64,000 bases of DNA from Pyxidicoccus caerfyrddinensis (lineage in GTDB: Bacteria > Myxococcota > Myxococcia > Myxococcales > Myxococcaceae). Positions 24,092-33,030 of the stretch are shown here, piece after piece. The position numbers and the translations under genes were made by a program. The stretch covers positions 558,001 through 622,000 of the forward strand of contig NZ_JAAIYA010000002.1 of assembly GCF_010894405.1 (NCBI RefSeq), read 5' to 3'. The notes beneath the pieces are model-generated. The model did not search any database. It worked only from the letters and a program-made list of their open reading frames with translations, and had not been told where the DNA came from. Every line of letters begins with the position of its first letter. Position 1 is the first letter of the stretch.

Positions 24092-25552
24092 TCACCCCCG
24101 CCGCGAGCCACCGGGAGCGTCGGGCTCCACGGCGGCGGGTGCCTTCACGTCGATGCCGTCGCGGCGCAGCTCGTCGGTGCTCGCGGCCACCGCCTGCGTG
24201 CCGGGCGGGTTCTCGTACCAGCCCGGGTCCTCGTGGCCCTCCAGTCGCTCGCGCACCTTGAGCACGGTGAACATGCCGCCCATGGTGATGTAGTCGTGCG
24301 GGCCCCTGCCGCCGACCATGGGGATGGAGTTGTCGGGGACGGGCATGCCCATGTCCCCCATGTCGCCCATGCCCGTCTGGCCCATGGTCATGTAGCCGGG
24401 CAGCAGCGTGCGCACCTTCGCGTCCAGCCCGCCCGGCTTCACGCCGACCATGTTCGGGAAGCCGTGCCCCATCTGGTTCATCACGTGATGGGTCATGTGG
24501 CAGTGCAGCGCCCAGTCGCCGGGCGCGTCGGCGACGAACTCGATGGTGCGCGTGCTGCCCACCGGCACCAGCACCGTCGTCTCCGGCCACCTCGCGGACT
24601 CGGGGATGCGGCCGGCATCCGTCTCGGTGATGTGGAAGTGGTAGCCGTGCAGGTGGATGGGGTGGTGGTCCATCGCGGACAGGTTGCCGAAGCGGATGCG
24701 CACCCGCTCGCCCCTGCGCACGACGAGTGGGTCCGTGCCGGGGAATGCCTTCGCGTTCAGGGTGAGCACGTTGAAGTCCGTCATCTCGTTCGGGTCCGGC
24801 CGCCGGGTGCCGGCGTCGACGCGCCACTCGTGCAGCATGATGGCGAAGTCGCGGTCGACGCGAGGCCCCACGGGCCGGCGCGGGTGGATGACGAACAGGC
24901 CCACCATGCCGAGCGCCATCTGCGTCATCTCGTCATGGTGTGAGTGGTACATGCCCATGCCCGACTGGCGCAGGGTGAACTCGTAGCGGAACGTCTCGCC
25001 CGGGGCGATGGCCTTCTGGTTGAGGCCGCCCACGCCGTCCATGCCGTTGGGAAGCAGGATGCCGTGCCAGTGCACCGTGGTGGGCGCGGGCAGCCGGTTG
25101 GTGACGTAGAAGCGGACCCGGTCGCCCTCCACCGCTTCGATGGTGGGCCCGTGCACGCGGCCGTTGTAGCCCCAGCAGTGCGCCTTCAGGCCGGGCGCGA
25201 ACTCGTGCTCCACCTCCTCGGCCACCAGGTGGAAGACCTTCACGCCGTCCACCACCTTCCACGGAAGCTTCGCGCCGTTGGGAACCACCACGGGCTGGTA
25301 GTCCCGGCCCGGCATCCCCGGGTTCGCGTACCGCCGGCCCGTGTCCGCGGCGGAGCCCTCGCGCGGCCCCGGAGCGGCCGGTTGCGCTCGGGCCGGAGCA
25401 CCCCGGAGCAGCAAGGCGCCGCCCGCGAGCGTCGCGCCCGCGGTGGCCAGCATGCTCCGTCGACTCAGGGTCCCCGGGTCGTCGGTGCGCTCCGGGCCGT
25501 CAGCCGGCGCGGCACCGGGCGCCTGTCCGGGGTCAGTGTTGTCCGTGCTCAT
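24092..25552 (-). CDS. Tat-exported multicopper oxidase (CuoB/CopA-type)
   Basis: A 486-residue periplasmic multicopper oxidase, probably oxidising Cu(+) to the less toxic Cu(2+). A twin-arginine signal lies at about 30-57 (SRRSMLATAGATLAGG). All copper sites are visible: HWHG (161-164), HSHH (203-206), HPIHLH (297-302) and HCHMTHH (350-356), with the latter giving the T1 Cys-less pattern replaced by His/Met; the usual HCHxxxH motif is met by HCHMTHH. A Met-rich loop (MTMGQTGMGDMGDMGM, 388-403) is typical of copper oxidases. It is the last gene of an operon; its start overlaps the TolC-like gene by 20 bases. In M. xanthus a CorE sigma factor controls a similar oxidase; that link here is inferred. 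Confidence 0.9.
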   Translation of the reverse strand: MSTDNTDPGQAPGAAPADGPERTDDPGTLSRRSMLATAGATLAGGALLLRGAPARAQPAAPGPREGSAADTGRRYANPGMPGRDYQPVVVPNGAKLPWKVVDGVKVFHLVAEEVEHEFAPGLKAHCWGYNGRVHGPTIEAVEGDRVRFYVTNRLPAPTTVHWHGILLPNGMDGVGGLNQKAIAPGETFRYEFTLRQSGMGMYHSHHDEMTQMALGMVGLFVIHPRRPVGPRVDRDFAIMLHEWRVDAGTRRPDPNEMTDFNVLTLNAKAFPGTDPLVVRRGERVRIRFGNLSAMDHHPIHLHGYHFHITETDAGRIPESARWPETTVLVPVGSTRTIEFVADAPGDWALHCHMTHHVMNQMGHGFPNMVGVKPGGLDAKVRTLLPGYMTMGQTGMGDMGDMGMPVPDNSIPMVGGRGPHDYITMGGMFTVLKVRERLEGHEDPGWYENPPGTQAVAASTDELRRDGIDVKAPAAVEPDAPGGSRRG

Positions 25553-27002
25553 GGGGAGTCTCCGTGCCGCCGTCGCGCGGCTGTCCGTGCTCGGGCTGTG
25601 TGGGTTGCGTCGTCTGTCCGGGGGATGGCGGTTGCAGGCTCGCGTCGCCGGTGTCGCCGGGCAGGCGGCCACCGACGAGCCGCTCCAGCTCCGCGCGTGC
25701 CATCCAGTAGTCGCGGACGGCTTCGATATAGGAACGGTACGCCTCCACCTGCTCCCGCTTCGCGGTGAGCAGTTGATAGAGGCCCAGCTGCATGCCGTTG
25801 TATTGGAGCTGTGACTGCTCGACGACCTTCTCGCGCAGGGGCAGCACGACCTGCCGGTAGCGCTCAGCCACCAGGCGCAGCGACAGCAGCCGTGCGCGCG
25901 CGGCGCGGACCTCGGAGCGGGCGTTGACGGACAGCTCCACGAGGCGTTGCTCCCCCTGCCGGTGCTGGGATTCCAGCCGGGCGATGAGGGCCTGACGCTG
26001 GTCGAAGATGGGCAGCTCCAGCGACAGGGTGGGCCCGAAGAGCCGGGGCCCGTTCGCGTCGCGGTGCGTGTGGACGCCCACCTCCACGCTCCCGAAGTAG
26101 CGCGTGCTCCGTGCCAGCTCCAGCGCATTCCATAGCAGCGACGCCTGCTTCCGTGCCGCGTCGATGTCCAGCCGCTGCCGGATGGCGAGCGACTCCAGCC
26201 GCTCCAGGGGCGCTTCCTCGGAAGGCGGCGCCGGGAGCATTTCGGAGACCTTCCACTGCGTGCGGGGCCCCCAGAGTCCGAGCAGGCGGTTGAGGTGCTC
26301 CCGGTCCTCCACCAGCGCCAGCTCCTCCTGCGCCAGGACGAGGCGGGCCTCCTCCGCCCCGGCCTGCTCGATGGCTCGCTCCAGCTCGGTGATGTTGCCC
26401 GCTTCGCGCTGCCGGGCCGCCAGGTCCGACGCGGACTCCGCCGCCTCCAGCACCCTGCGGCGCAGCTCCACGAGCTGCTGGCGCGCCTGCACCTCGCTGA
26501 AGGCCTTGCGCACCTCGGCCGCGGTGCTCAGCGCCTCATGCGCCACGCGCAGCGTGTCGGCGATGAATTGCTCCTGGGCCACGCGCTTGCGAAGCGGCAG
26601 CGTGAACAGGTCGACGAACTCCTGCACCAGCGAGAACTCATGCTCGGCGACGCCGATTCCGGAGATGGGGAAGCCGATGCTCCCGCTGAGGGTGGGATTG
26701 CTGAGCAGCCCGGCCTGCACCATGTCGGCCTGCGACACGCCGAGGTCCTCGTAGGTGGACTGGAGCGAGGGGTTGTTGAGCAGCGCCACCTCCACCGCGC
26801 GGTCCGAGGTGAGGTCTTCCTTCAAGAGTGTGTCGAGGTGCCGCTGCACCTCGGCATCCTCGGGAGTGCCCTGGTTCCAGCGCGTCTTGCGGCCCAGCCG
26901 CTCCTCGACGAGCACGGCGACCTCGGCATGGCCGCGCTCCTTCTGGATGGAGGCGCAGCCGCTCGCGAGCAGCGTCAGGCAGATGAGTCCACCTGCTCTC
27001 AC
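25533..27002 (-). CDS. TolC-family outer-membrane lipoprotein
   Basis: A 489-residue outer-membrane channel-type protein. The GTG start overlaps the previous stop by GTGA. A lipobox is present (LICLTLLASGC). Two long helical repeats of the TolC fold follow: VEVALLNNPSLQSTYEDLG with VSQADMVQAGLLSNP, and LPIFDQRQALIARLES with a SEVRAARARLLSLRLVAERY helix. The tail ends in a His-rich stretch (PHEHGQH). Unlike the window's other two TolC genes there is no RND pump beside it; its partners are an HMBD lipoprotein and a multicopper oxidase. It may serve a pump encoded elsewhere. Confidence 0.82.
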   Translation of the reverse strand: MRAGGLICLTLLASGCASIQKERGHAEVAVLVEERLGRKTRWNQGTPEDAEVQRHLDTLLKEDLTSDRAVEVALLNNPSLQSTYEDLGVSQADMVQAGLLSNPTLSGSIGFPISGIGVAEHEFSLVQEFVDLFTLPLRKRVAQEQFIADTLRVAHEALSTAAEVRKAFSEVQARQQLVELRRRVLEAAESASDLAARQREAGNITELERAIEQAGAEEARLVLAQEELALVEDREHLNRLLGLWGPRTQWKVSEMLPAPPSEEAPLERLESLAIRQRLDIDAARKQASLLWNALELARSTRYFGSVEVGVHTHRDANGPRLFGPTLSLELPIFDQRQALIARLESQHRQGEQRLVELSVNARSEVRAARARLLSLRLVAERYRQVVLPLREKVVEQSQLQYNGMQLGLYQLLTAKREQVEAYRSYIEAVRDYWMARAELERLVGGRLPGDTGDASLQPPSPGQTTQPTQPEHGQPRDGGTETPHEHGQH

Positions 27003-27355
27003 GGATGGGCTCCGTGGTCATGTCCGGAGGGGGGCTGCCCCGCGTCGGTGGCGCCGCCGGCCCCGGGCTGCTCCGGCACCAGCTTCATGCCGCACTTGGG
27101 ACAGGTGCCGGGCTTGTCGGAGCGCACCTCCGGGTGCATCACGCACGTGTAGAGGGTAGCGGTGCCCGCATCGCCCCGTGCCGGAGCCGTGGGCTCGGGA
27201 GCGACAGGCGCCGCGAGCGCGCTCGGCAGCGAGGCAGGTGGAGCTTCGGGCGCCTCGGGGCTCGACGGGTCCAAGGCAGTGGGGCGCCTGCGCGGCTCGG
27301 AAGCACAGGCGGTGAGCGTGAGCAGGCTCGTGAGGACACAGATGAATCGGCGCAT
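26999..27355 (-). CDS. small HMBD-containing lipoprotein
   Basis: A 118-residue lipoprotein. Lipobox LTSLLTLTAC gives acylation at C17. After a Pro/Ala-rich linker comes a heavy-metal-binding domain (HMBD): LYTCVMHPEVRS ... GTCPKCGMKLVPE, which has the same CxMHPEV and CPxCGM pattern as the two modules in the P1B ATPase at 19707. The tail is His-rich (GHDHGAHP). It is the first gene of the HMBD lipoprotein, TolC, multicopper oxidase operon. A GAGGT ribosome site sits 7 bases before the ATG. Probably a periplasmic metal (Cu) binder or carrier. Confidence 0.8.
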   Translation of the reverse strand: MRRFICVLTSLLTLTACASEPRRRPTALDPSSPEAPEAPPASLPSALAAPVAPEPTAPARGDAGTATLYTCVMHPEVRSDKPGTCPKCGMKLVPEQPGAGGATDAGQPPSGHDHGAHP

Positions 27356-27756
27356 GGCAGACCTCGGGAGGGGATGGCGGTCCAGGACCGATGCCCCTTG
27401 AGCAAGCCGCGCGCCACGAAGCGCGCCGCCGCAACCGCATGAATCGACGAGCCGTCGAAGCGGCACGACCCGCGACGGACGAGCGCAGTGTGTAACCGGG
27501 GTCATCACACTGTGACGGCATGCGTTGCGGCCGGGTGTTCACCCCCTCACGGGACGCGCTTCCGCGGGATGCATGGCCAACAGGGCTCTCGTCGCGACGT
27601 GCACGGCCCGCCGCACGAGGGGGGAGGGCGAGTTGGACCCACGGTGGTACGAGGGAAAAGTGGGCCGGCTTCACGACGGCTTCACGGGTGGCTGGTAGCG
27701 TTCCCCGCGCCCCGTCCCCCGCCCGGGGTCATCCCTCGCATCCCCCCGGAGTCTCC
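27356..27756. promoter_or_regulatory. 401-bp divergent control region
   Basis: It separates the leftward copper operon from a rightward secreted-protein gene. No gene is visible. The only structured element is the shared block at 27488-27516 (separate entry), 132 nt upstream of the ATG of the HMBD lipoprotein gene. A ribosome site (CCGGAG) stands just before the rightward gene at 27757. Other promoter elements could not be assigned by eye. Confidence 0.5.
27488..27516 (-). promoter_or_regulatory. candidate metal-responsive operator or promoter element, copy 2
   Basis: Read on the minus strand, GTCACAGTGTGA is followed 20 bp from its start by GTTACAC. The block is identical at 23 of 29 positions to 5537-5565, and in the same orientation relative to the downstream gene. 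The first 12 bases are identical. It lies 132 nt upstream of the start of the HMBD lipoprotein gene, the first gene of the multicopper oxidase operon. A shared regulator is inferred. Confidence 0.6.
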
Positions 27757-28647
27757 ATGCTGCTCGCTGTCCGCACGGCACTCGCTGCCTCGGTCGCCGT
27801 CGTCCTGCTGTCCGCTTCGCAAGCCCACGCCACCAACTACACGCTGTGGATTCACGGGAAGAACTCCGGTGGAACGCAGGCCGGCAACTACGCCGACTTC
27901 TCCAACTGGGGCCCCAGCTCCACCGCGGCCGGTGTGAACAAGAAGGCCGTCAACTGGGATGGGCGGCAGAAGATTGGCGGGCAGAACTACCGCGTGCGTG
28001 ACGCGCTGGACTGCTTCTGCACCGGAACGAACTGGTGCTACATCGCCGTGCACAGCGCGGGTGACCTGCAGATTGGCTACGCGCTGTCGCTGTACGGCGG
28101 CTCGGCGCGCTACAAGAAGAACGCGGTCCCCAACTCCAGCGGCGTGTGCGGCAACACGGACGGCACCACGCAGGTGGGCTGGAACATCAAGTGGGTGAAC
28201 GTGGCGTCCGGCGCGGGCGGCGGCAGCGAGCTGGCGGACAACGGTGAGTGGGCCACCAGCGACGCCATCGTCGGCGACCTGGTCACCACCACGGCGCGCG
28301 CCATGTACAACCACAACACCACGCGCAACATCTGGTTCTACATGTTCGCCGGTGCCAAGGGCACGCTGTACTCGGGCATCCTCCCCGGGCAGGACGACGA
28401 GGCCGTCTCGTACCACACGACGGGCGGCGTCGCGGGCAGCGCGGGCGGCGCGTACTGCAACCCGTCCGACTGGTTCTGCAATGACTTGACGCTGGGCTCC
28501 GGCGCCTGCGAGGGCAGCCACGCCAAGTGGAGCTACCACACCGTGTCGTTCCGCGATGACGCCGAGGCCTTCAGCCACGGCGCCAACGGCAACTGGCAGG
28601 GCATCGTCAGCAAGGTGCGCGAGGACGTCGTCACCTACGCGAAGTAA
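27757..28647 (+). CDS. secreted protein with serine-hydrolase-like features
   Basis: A 296-residue exported protein with a signal peptide ending near SQAHA. It has features reminiscent of an alpha/beta hydrolase: LWIHGKNSGG (an oxyanion-like HG motif), YIAVHSAGDLQIGYAL (a possible nucleophile elbow with Ser in H-S-A-G-D), and later Asp/His candidates (DDEAVSYHTTGG, HGANGNW). Ten Cys residues suggest disulfides. The fold and activity are not certain. It starts at an ATG preceded by GGAG. It is divergent from the copper operon and is followed by a strong bidirectional terminator. Confidence 0.55.
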   Translation: MLLAVRTALAASVAVVLLSASQAHATNYTLWIHGKNSGGTQAGNYADFSNWGPSSTAAGVNKKAVNWDGRQKIGGQNYRVRDALDCFCTGTNWCYIAVHSAGDLQIGYALSLYGGSARYKKNAVPNSSGVCGNTDGTTQVGWNIKWVNVASGAGGGSELADNGEWATSDAIVGDLVTTTARAMYNHNTTRNIWFYMFAGAKGTLYSGILPGQDDEAVSYHTTGGVAGSAGGAYCNPSDWFCNDLTLGSGACEGSHAKWSYHTVSFRDDAEAFSHGANGNWQGIVSKVREDVVTYAK

Positions 28648-28661
28648 CCCGCGTCACTCCG

Positions 28662-28699
28662 GCACGGGCGTGGAATGAAGCTTCCTTCCACGCCCGTGC
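28662..28699. terminator. strong bidirectional hairpin between convergent genes
   Basis: GCACGGGCGTGGAA (28662-28675) pairs perfectly with TTCCACGCCCGTGC (28686-28699) across a 10-nt loop. It lies between the secreted hydrolase-like gene and the RND pump gene, whose stops face it, so it can serve both strands. Confidence 0.85.
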
Positions 28700-28712
28700 G
28701 GAAGCCGCATGC

Positions 28713-31700
28713 CTACGGCGCCGTCCTCCGCGCCGCCAGCCGCTGGCCCAGGCGCTCGCGCAGCCCGTGGACGAAGGCGTAGAAGGTGGGCAGCACCAGC
28801 AGGGTGAAGAGCGTGGACGTGACGAGCCCGCCCACCATCACCACCGCGAGGGGCCGCTCCACCTCCGTGCCGTGCAGCGGCAGCACCAGCAGCGGCAGCA
28901 GGCCGAGGATGGCGGTGCTCGCCGTCATCAGCTTGGGCCGCACGCGGCTGATGCTCGCCTCGCGAAGAGCGTCCGCGAAGGGCCGGCCTCGCTCCACCAG
29001 CAGCTTCGTCTGCGCCACCAGCACCAGCCCGTTCTGCACGGCGATGCCGAACAGGCCGATGAGCCCCACCAGGCTGGACACGTTCCACGTCTCCCCGGCG
29101 ATGAGCAGCGCGAGGATTCCGCCCACGAAGGCGTCCGGCAGCGTGGCGACGATGACGAGCGCCTCCGACAGCGAGCCCAGCGCAAGGTAGAGCAGGATGA
29201 ACACCGCCATCAGCGCCACGGCGATGGCCACCGTCAGCGACCGCGCCGCGCGCTCCTGGCTCTCCACCTTGCCGCCCACGTCGACGAAGTAGCCCGTGGG
29301 CAGGTTCAGCTCCGCCGCCAGCCGCGCCCGCACCTCTTTCGCGGTGCTGCCCAGATCCCGTCCGGAGACACCTGCCTCCACGGCGATGCGCCGGCTGCCC
29401 GCCTCGCGGCGGATGCTGCCCGCGCCGAAGGTCTCTTCAATCTGCGCGAGCTGGCTCAGCGGAATGCGCGTGCCGTCATGCCCGTCCACCAGGAGGCTCC
29501 GGATGGCGGTGGCGTCTCCGCGGCGGTGGTCCGCCAATCGCAGCACCAGGTCATAGCGCCGCTGTCCCTTCCAGATTTGGGAGGACTCCTGTCCCACCAG
29601 TCCCACGCGCACCGCGCGGATGACGTCTCCGGGCGTGAGGCCCACGCGGGCCACGGCGGCGCGATTCACGGTGATGCGCAGCTGCGGCAGCCCGCTGAGC
29701 TGCTCCGCGCGCAGGTCCTCCACGCCGTCCACCTTCGCCATGATGGCGCGGGTGCGCTCGGCCTGCTCGGCGAGCACCTCCAGGTCCGGCCCGAAGATGC
29801 GCACGGAGAGGTCGGCGGGACTGCCGCCCAGGCCCTCGTCGATGCGCATGCCCAGCGGCGTGGTGAAGAGGGTGGTGACCCCGGGCACCTTCTCCACTGC
29901 CTCGCGCATGTCCGCCTCCAACTTCTCCAGCGAGCGCTCCCGGTCCGGCTTGAGCACCACGAGCACGTCGGAGAGCGTGTGCGGCATCGGGTCCTCCGTG
30001 CGCTCGGCGCGGCCGGTGCGGCGCACCACGTCCTCCACCTCGGGGAACTCCAGCAGCACGTCCTCGACCAGGTGGTTGAGCCGGTCCACCTCTTCCAGCG
30101 AGGCCTCCGCCGGGAGCACCGTCTGCAACAGCAGCGCGCCCTCGTCGAGCCGGGGCATGAAGTCGCTGCCCACGGCGAAGGCCAGCCCCAGCGCCGGCAC
30201 GGTGATGGCGAGCGCCACCAGCCGCACCAGCCCCGCCCGGCGCATGCAGCGCTCCAAGAGCGGCGCGTAGAAGGCCTTCACCTTGCGCACCAGCCACACG
30301 TCCTCCGGTGTGTCCGGCCGGGGCGCGCGGAGGAACAGGCCCGAGGCCACCGGCACCAGCGTGAGGGCCAGCCCGAGCGACGCCGCGAGGCACGCCACCA
30401 CGGCCGCCGCGAGCGGCTGGTACATGCGCCCTTCGATGCCCGTCATCGCGAACAGGGGAATGAAGACGGACACGACGATGAGCGTGGCGAAGGCGATGGG
30501 CCGGCCCACCTCCAGCGCGGCCGCGAGGGACTCCTCGCGCTGGGACCTCCGCCCCGCGCCCTCGCGTAGGTCGTGGACGATGTTCTCCGTGACGATGATG
30601 GCCGCGTCCACCAGCAGGCCCACGGCAATGGCCAGTCCGCCCAGCGTCATGGTGTTGATGCCGACGCCGGCCGCCTTCAGCAGCACGCCCGCGATGCCCA
30701 GCGAGAGGGGCAGGGTGAGCGTGACGATGAGCGCCGCGCGCCAGTCTCCCAGCAGCCCGAAGAGGACGAGCACCACCAGGAACGCCCCAAGGAGGATGGC
30801 CCGGCTGACGCCGCCCAGCGCGGAGTCCACCAGCACTGACTGGTCATACACGATGCGCAGCTGCACGCCCGGAGGCAGGGCCTTGCTCAGCTCGGTGATG
30901 GCGTCGCGCACGCCCGCCGCCACCCGCTCCGTGTCCGCGCCGAACTGCTTGATGACCCGGCAGCTCACCACCTCGCCCTTGAGCCGGTGCGCGATGCCGC
31001 GTCGCACGGCGGGGGCCTCGCGGATATCCGCCACGTCGCCGAGCAGCACAGGTGTCCCGTCGCGCAGGGCCACCACGGTGCCGCTCAGGTCCTCCACCGT
31101 CTGCGCGCGGCCCACCGCGCGCACCGTCCACTCGATGGGCCCCTGCACCACGAAGCCGCCGGAGGCGTTGAGGTTGGCGCCCTCCAGCGCGTGCTCCACC
31201 GCGTCCAGGCTGATGCCTCGCGCCACCATCTGGTCCGGGTCCAGCTGCACCTGGAACTGCCGCAGGTAGCCGCCCAGCCGCTCCACGCCCGCGACGCCGG
31301 GCACGGCGAGCAGCCGGTTCTTCACCTCGAACTCGGCCAGGTCGCGCAGCGTCATCAGGTCGGCCGCGCCGGGCTCGGCCTCGAGGGTGAACTCGAAGAC
31401 CTCGTTGAGCCGGCCGGTGAGGCTGGAGACGAGCGGTGCGTCCGTGCCGGCGGGCAGCTCCGCCTGGGCCTGGGCCACGCGCTCCGCGACGTACTGGCGG
31501 CTGCGGAAGTAGTCCGCGTCGGGCTCGAACTCCACCGTCACCTGCGTCACGCCGAGCTGCGAGTTGGAACGGATGCGGCGCACGTCCGGCAGGCCCGCGA
31601 GCGCCACCTCCATGGGGATGGCCACGGCCGTCTCCAGCTCCTCGGCGCCCATGGCCGCGTTCTGCACGATGACGTTGAAGATGGGCGCGGACAGGTCCGG

Positions 31701-31847
31701 GAACACGTCGCGGCGCAGGCCGTGGAGCGCCACGGCCCCGAAGGCGGAGAGCGCCAGCGCCAGCACCACCGTCAGTCCCGGCCGCGAGAAGGACGCGCGC
31801 AGCACGCGGTCCACCACCGAGGAGGACACCTGTCCCTCAGTGCGCAT
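28713..31847 (-). CDS. CusA/CzcA-family heavy-metal RND efflux pump (second system)
   Basis: A 1044-residue inner-membrane RND transporter. It has the diagnostic VFPDLSAPIFNVIVQ after the first span, TM4 motif AVGLLVDAAIIVTEN (about 402-416), GSDFMPRLDEGALLLQTV, and the late span LLPLLVLPLHGTEVERPLA. The TM4 motif differs from the first pump (GELVDDAIVDVEN), so the two may handle different metals. The 3' end lies next to the bidirectional terminator. Its ATG overlaps the adaptor gene's end by 11 bases. Metal specificity cannot be read from sequence. Confidence 0.92.
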   Translation of the reverse strand: MRTEGQVSSSVVDRVLRASFSRPGLTVVLALALSAFGAVALHGLRRDVFPDLSAPIFNVIVQNAAMGAEELETAVAIPMEVALAGLPDVRRIRSNSQLGVTQVTVEFEPDADYFRSRQYVAERVAQAQAELPAGTDAPLVSSLTGRLNEVFEFTLEAEPGAADLMTLRDLAEFEVKNRLLAVPGVAGVERLGGYLRQFQVQLDPDQMVARGISLDAVEHALEGANLNASGGFVVQGPIEWTVRAVGRAQTVEDLSGTVVALRDGTPVLLGDVADIREAPAVRRGIAHRLKGEVVSCRVIKQFGADTERVAAGVRDAITELSKALPPGVQLRIVYDQSVLVDSALGGVSRAILLGAFLVVLVLFGLLGDWRAALIVTLTLPLSLGIAGVLLKAAGVGINTMTLGGLAIAVGLLVDAAIIVTENIVHDLREGAGRRSQREESLAAALEVGRPIAFATLIVVSVFIPLFAMTGIEGRMYQPLAAAVVACLAASLGLALTLVPVASGLFLRAPRPDTPEDVWLVRKVKAFYAPLLERCMRRAGLVRLVALAITVPALGLAFAVGSDFMPRLDEGALLLQTVLPAEASLEEVDRLNHLVEDVLLEFPEVEDVVRRTGRAERTEDPMPHTLSDVLVVLKPDRERSLEKLEADMREAVEKVPGVTTLFTTPLGMRIDEGLGGSPADLSVRIFGPDLEVLAEQAERTRAIMAKVDGVEDLRAEQLSGLPQLRITVNRAAVARVGLTPGDVIRAVRVGLVGQESSQIWKGQRRYDLVLRLADHRRGDATAIRSLLVDGHDGTRIPLSQLAQIEETFGAGSIRREAGSRRIAVEAGVSGRDLGSTAKEVRARLAAELNLPTGYFVDVGGKVESQERAARSLTVAIAVALMAVFILLYLALGSLSEALVIVATLPDAFVGGILALLIAGETWNVSSLVGLIGLFGIAVQNGLVLVAQTKLLVERGRPFADALREASISRVRPKLMTASTAILGLLPLLVLPLHGTEVERPLAVVMVGGLVTSTLFTLLVLPTFYAFVHGLRERLGQRLAARRTAP

Positions 31848-33030
31848 GGGGGTCTCCTCCGCCGCTCGACTTCTCCACCTCGGCCTTGAGGAGGAACGCG
31901 CCTTCCACCACCACCAGCTCCCCGGCCTTCAGCCCGGAGAGCACCTCCACCTCGCCGCCCAACGTGCGGCCTCGCCCCACCTCGCGCCGCTCGAACACGC
32001 CCTTCGTGTCCGTGGGCAGGAAGGCGACCCAGCCGCCCTCCAGTCGCTGGAGCGCCGCCGCCGGGACGGTGGTGATGGTGGCGCCCTCATCGCCCAGGGG
32101 AAGGAAGGCGGACGCGGACATGCCCGGACGCAGGAGCCCGTCGCGGTTGTCCAGCTCCAGCCGCACGGGGATGGTGCGCGAGGCCGCGTCCACCCGCTGC
32201 CCCACGTGGCCCACCTTCGCCGTGACTTCCTGTCCCGGGAAGGCCGCGAAGGTGACGCGTGCCTGGGCACCGCGCTGGATGCGCACGGCGTCACGCTCGA
32301 AGGCGTGGACGATGAGCCACAGCGACGACAGGTCTCCGATGCGGAAGAGGGGCCGCGAGGGGTCCGCCATCTGCCCCATCCGCGCATCCCGCTCGATGAC
32401 GGTGCCGGACAGCGGCGCGCGCAGCACGAAGCCCGGTGCGCCCTGGGCGCCGCGCAGTTCGTCCTCGCTCGCGCCCAGCGATGTCAGCTCCGCCCGGGCC
32501 GAGGCGACCTCCGCTTCGGCGGACGCCGCCTCCGCTTCCGCGGCCTGCACGTCCTTCTGCGCGACGATGCGCTCGGCGGCGAGGGCGCGCTTGCGCTCGG
32601 CGGCCTGCCTCGCGGCGGTGGCGCGGGCCTGGGCGGCCTGGAGCGCGGCGCGGGCCTTGCCCAGCTCGGGGCTGCGCAGCTCCGCGAGCTTGTCGCCCTG
32701 CTTCACCTCCTGGCCGGTGGTGACGAAGACGGTGCCCACGCGCGCGGCGATGGGAGAGGCCACCTCCGCGTACGCGTCCTCGCTGAACGTCAGCTCGCCC
32801 AGGGCGGTGACGCTCTCTCCTCCGGGACGCTCGCCCACGCGGGCGGTGGTGACGCGCAAGTCGCGCATCATCTCGGAGGCGATGTGGACGCTGGACTCGT
32901 CATGGCCCTCGCCGTGCGGCTCGGTGCCCTGGGCTTCCTCGTGCCCGTGCTCGTCCTCGTGCTTCGGTGACTCCGACTTGCACGCCGTGAAGAGGAGCAG
33001 GGCGGCCAGCAATGGGAAGGTGGGCTTCAT
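31837..33030 (-). CDS. HlyD/CzcB-type adaptor lipoprotein of the second RND system
   Basis: A 397-residue adaptor. Lipobox [11 protein letters not shown] gives acylation at C17. The mature N-terminus is His/Glu-rich (HEDEHGHEE and [11 protein letters not shown]), a trait of CzcB-like metal adaptors. The barrel-sandwich halves ([20 protein letters not shown] and [19 protein letters not shown]), a long alpha-hairpin ([19 protein letters not shown]) and beta-barrel strands ([18 protein letters not shown]) are all present. It ends with DPHAH. The start overlaps the TolC stop by ATGA, and its end overlaps the pump gene by 11 bases, so the three form one operon. Confidence 0.9.
   Translation of the reverse strand: MKPTFPLLAALLLFTACKSESPKHEDEHGHEEAQGTEPHGEGHDESSVHIASEMMRDLRVTTARVGERPGGESVTALGELTFSEDAYAEVASPIAARVGTVFVTTGQEVKQGDKLAELRSPELGKARAALQAAQARATAARQAAERKRALAAERIVAQKDVQAAEAEAASAEAEVASARAELTSLGASEDELRGAQGAPGFVLRAPLSGTVIERDARMGQMADPSRPLFRIGDLSSLWLIVHAFERDAVRIQRGAQARVTFAAFPGQEVTAKVGHVGQRVDAASRTIPVRLELDNRDGLLRPGMSASAFLPLGDEGATITTVPAAALQRLEGGWVAFLPTDTKGVFERREVGRGRTLGGEVEVLSGLKAGELVVVEGAFLLKAEVEKSSGGGDPHAH

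Noticed and set aside
24000..24100. A terminator in the 10-bp gap between the Rieske and multicopper oxidase genes
   Set aside because: No stem longer than five base pairs with a suitable loop was found around the convergent stops.
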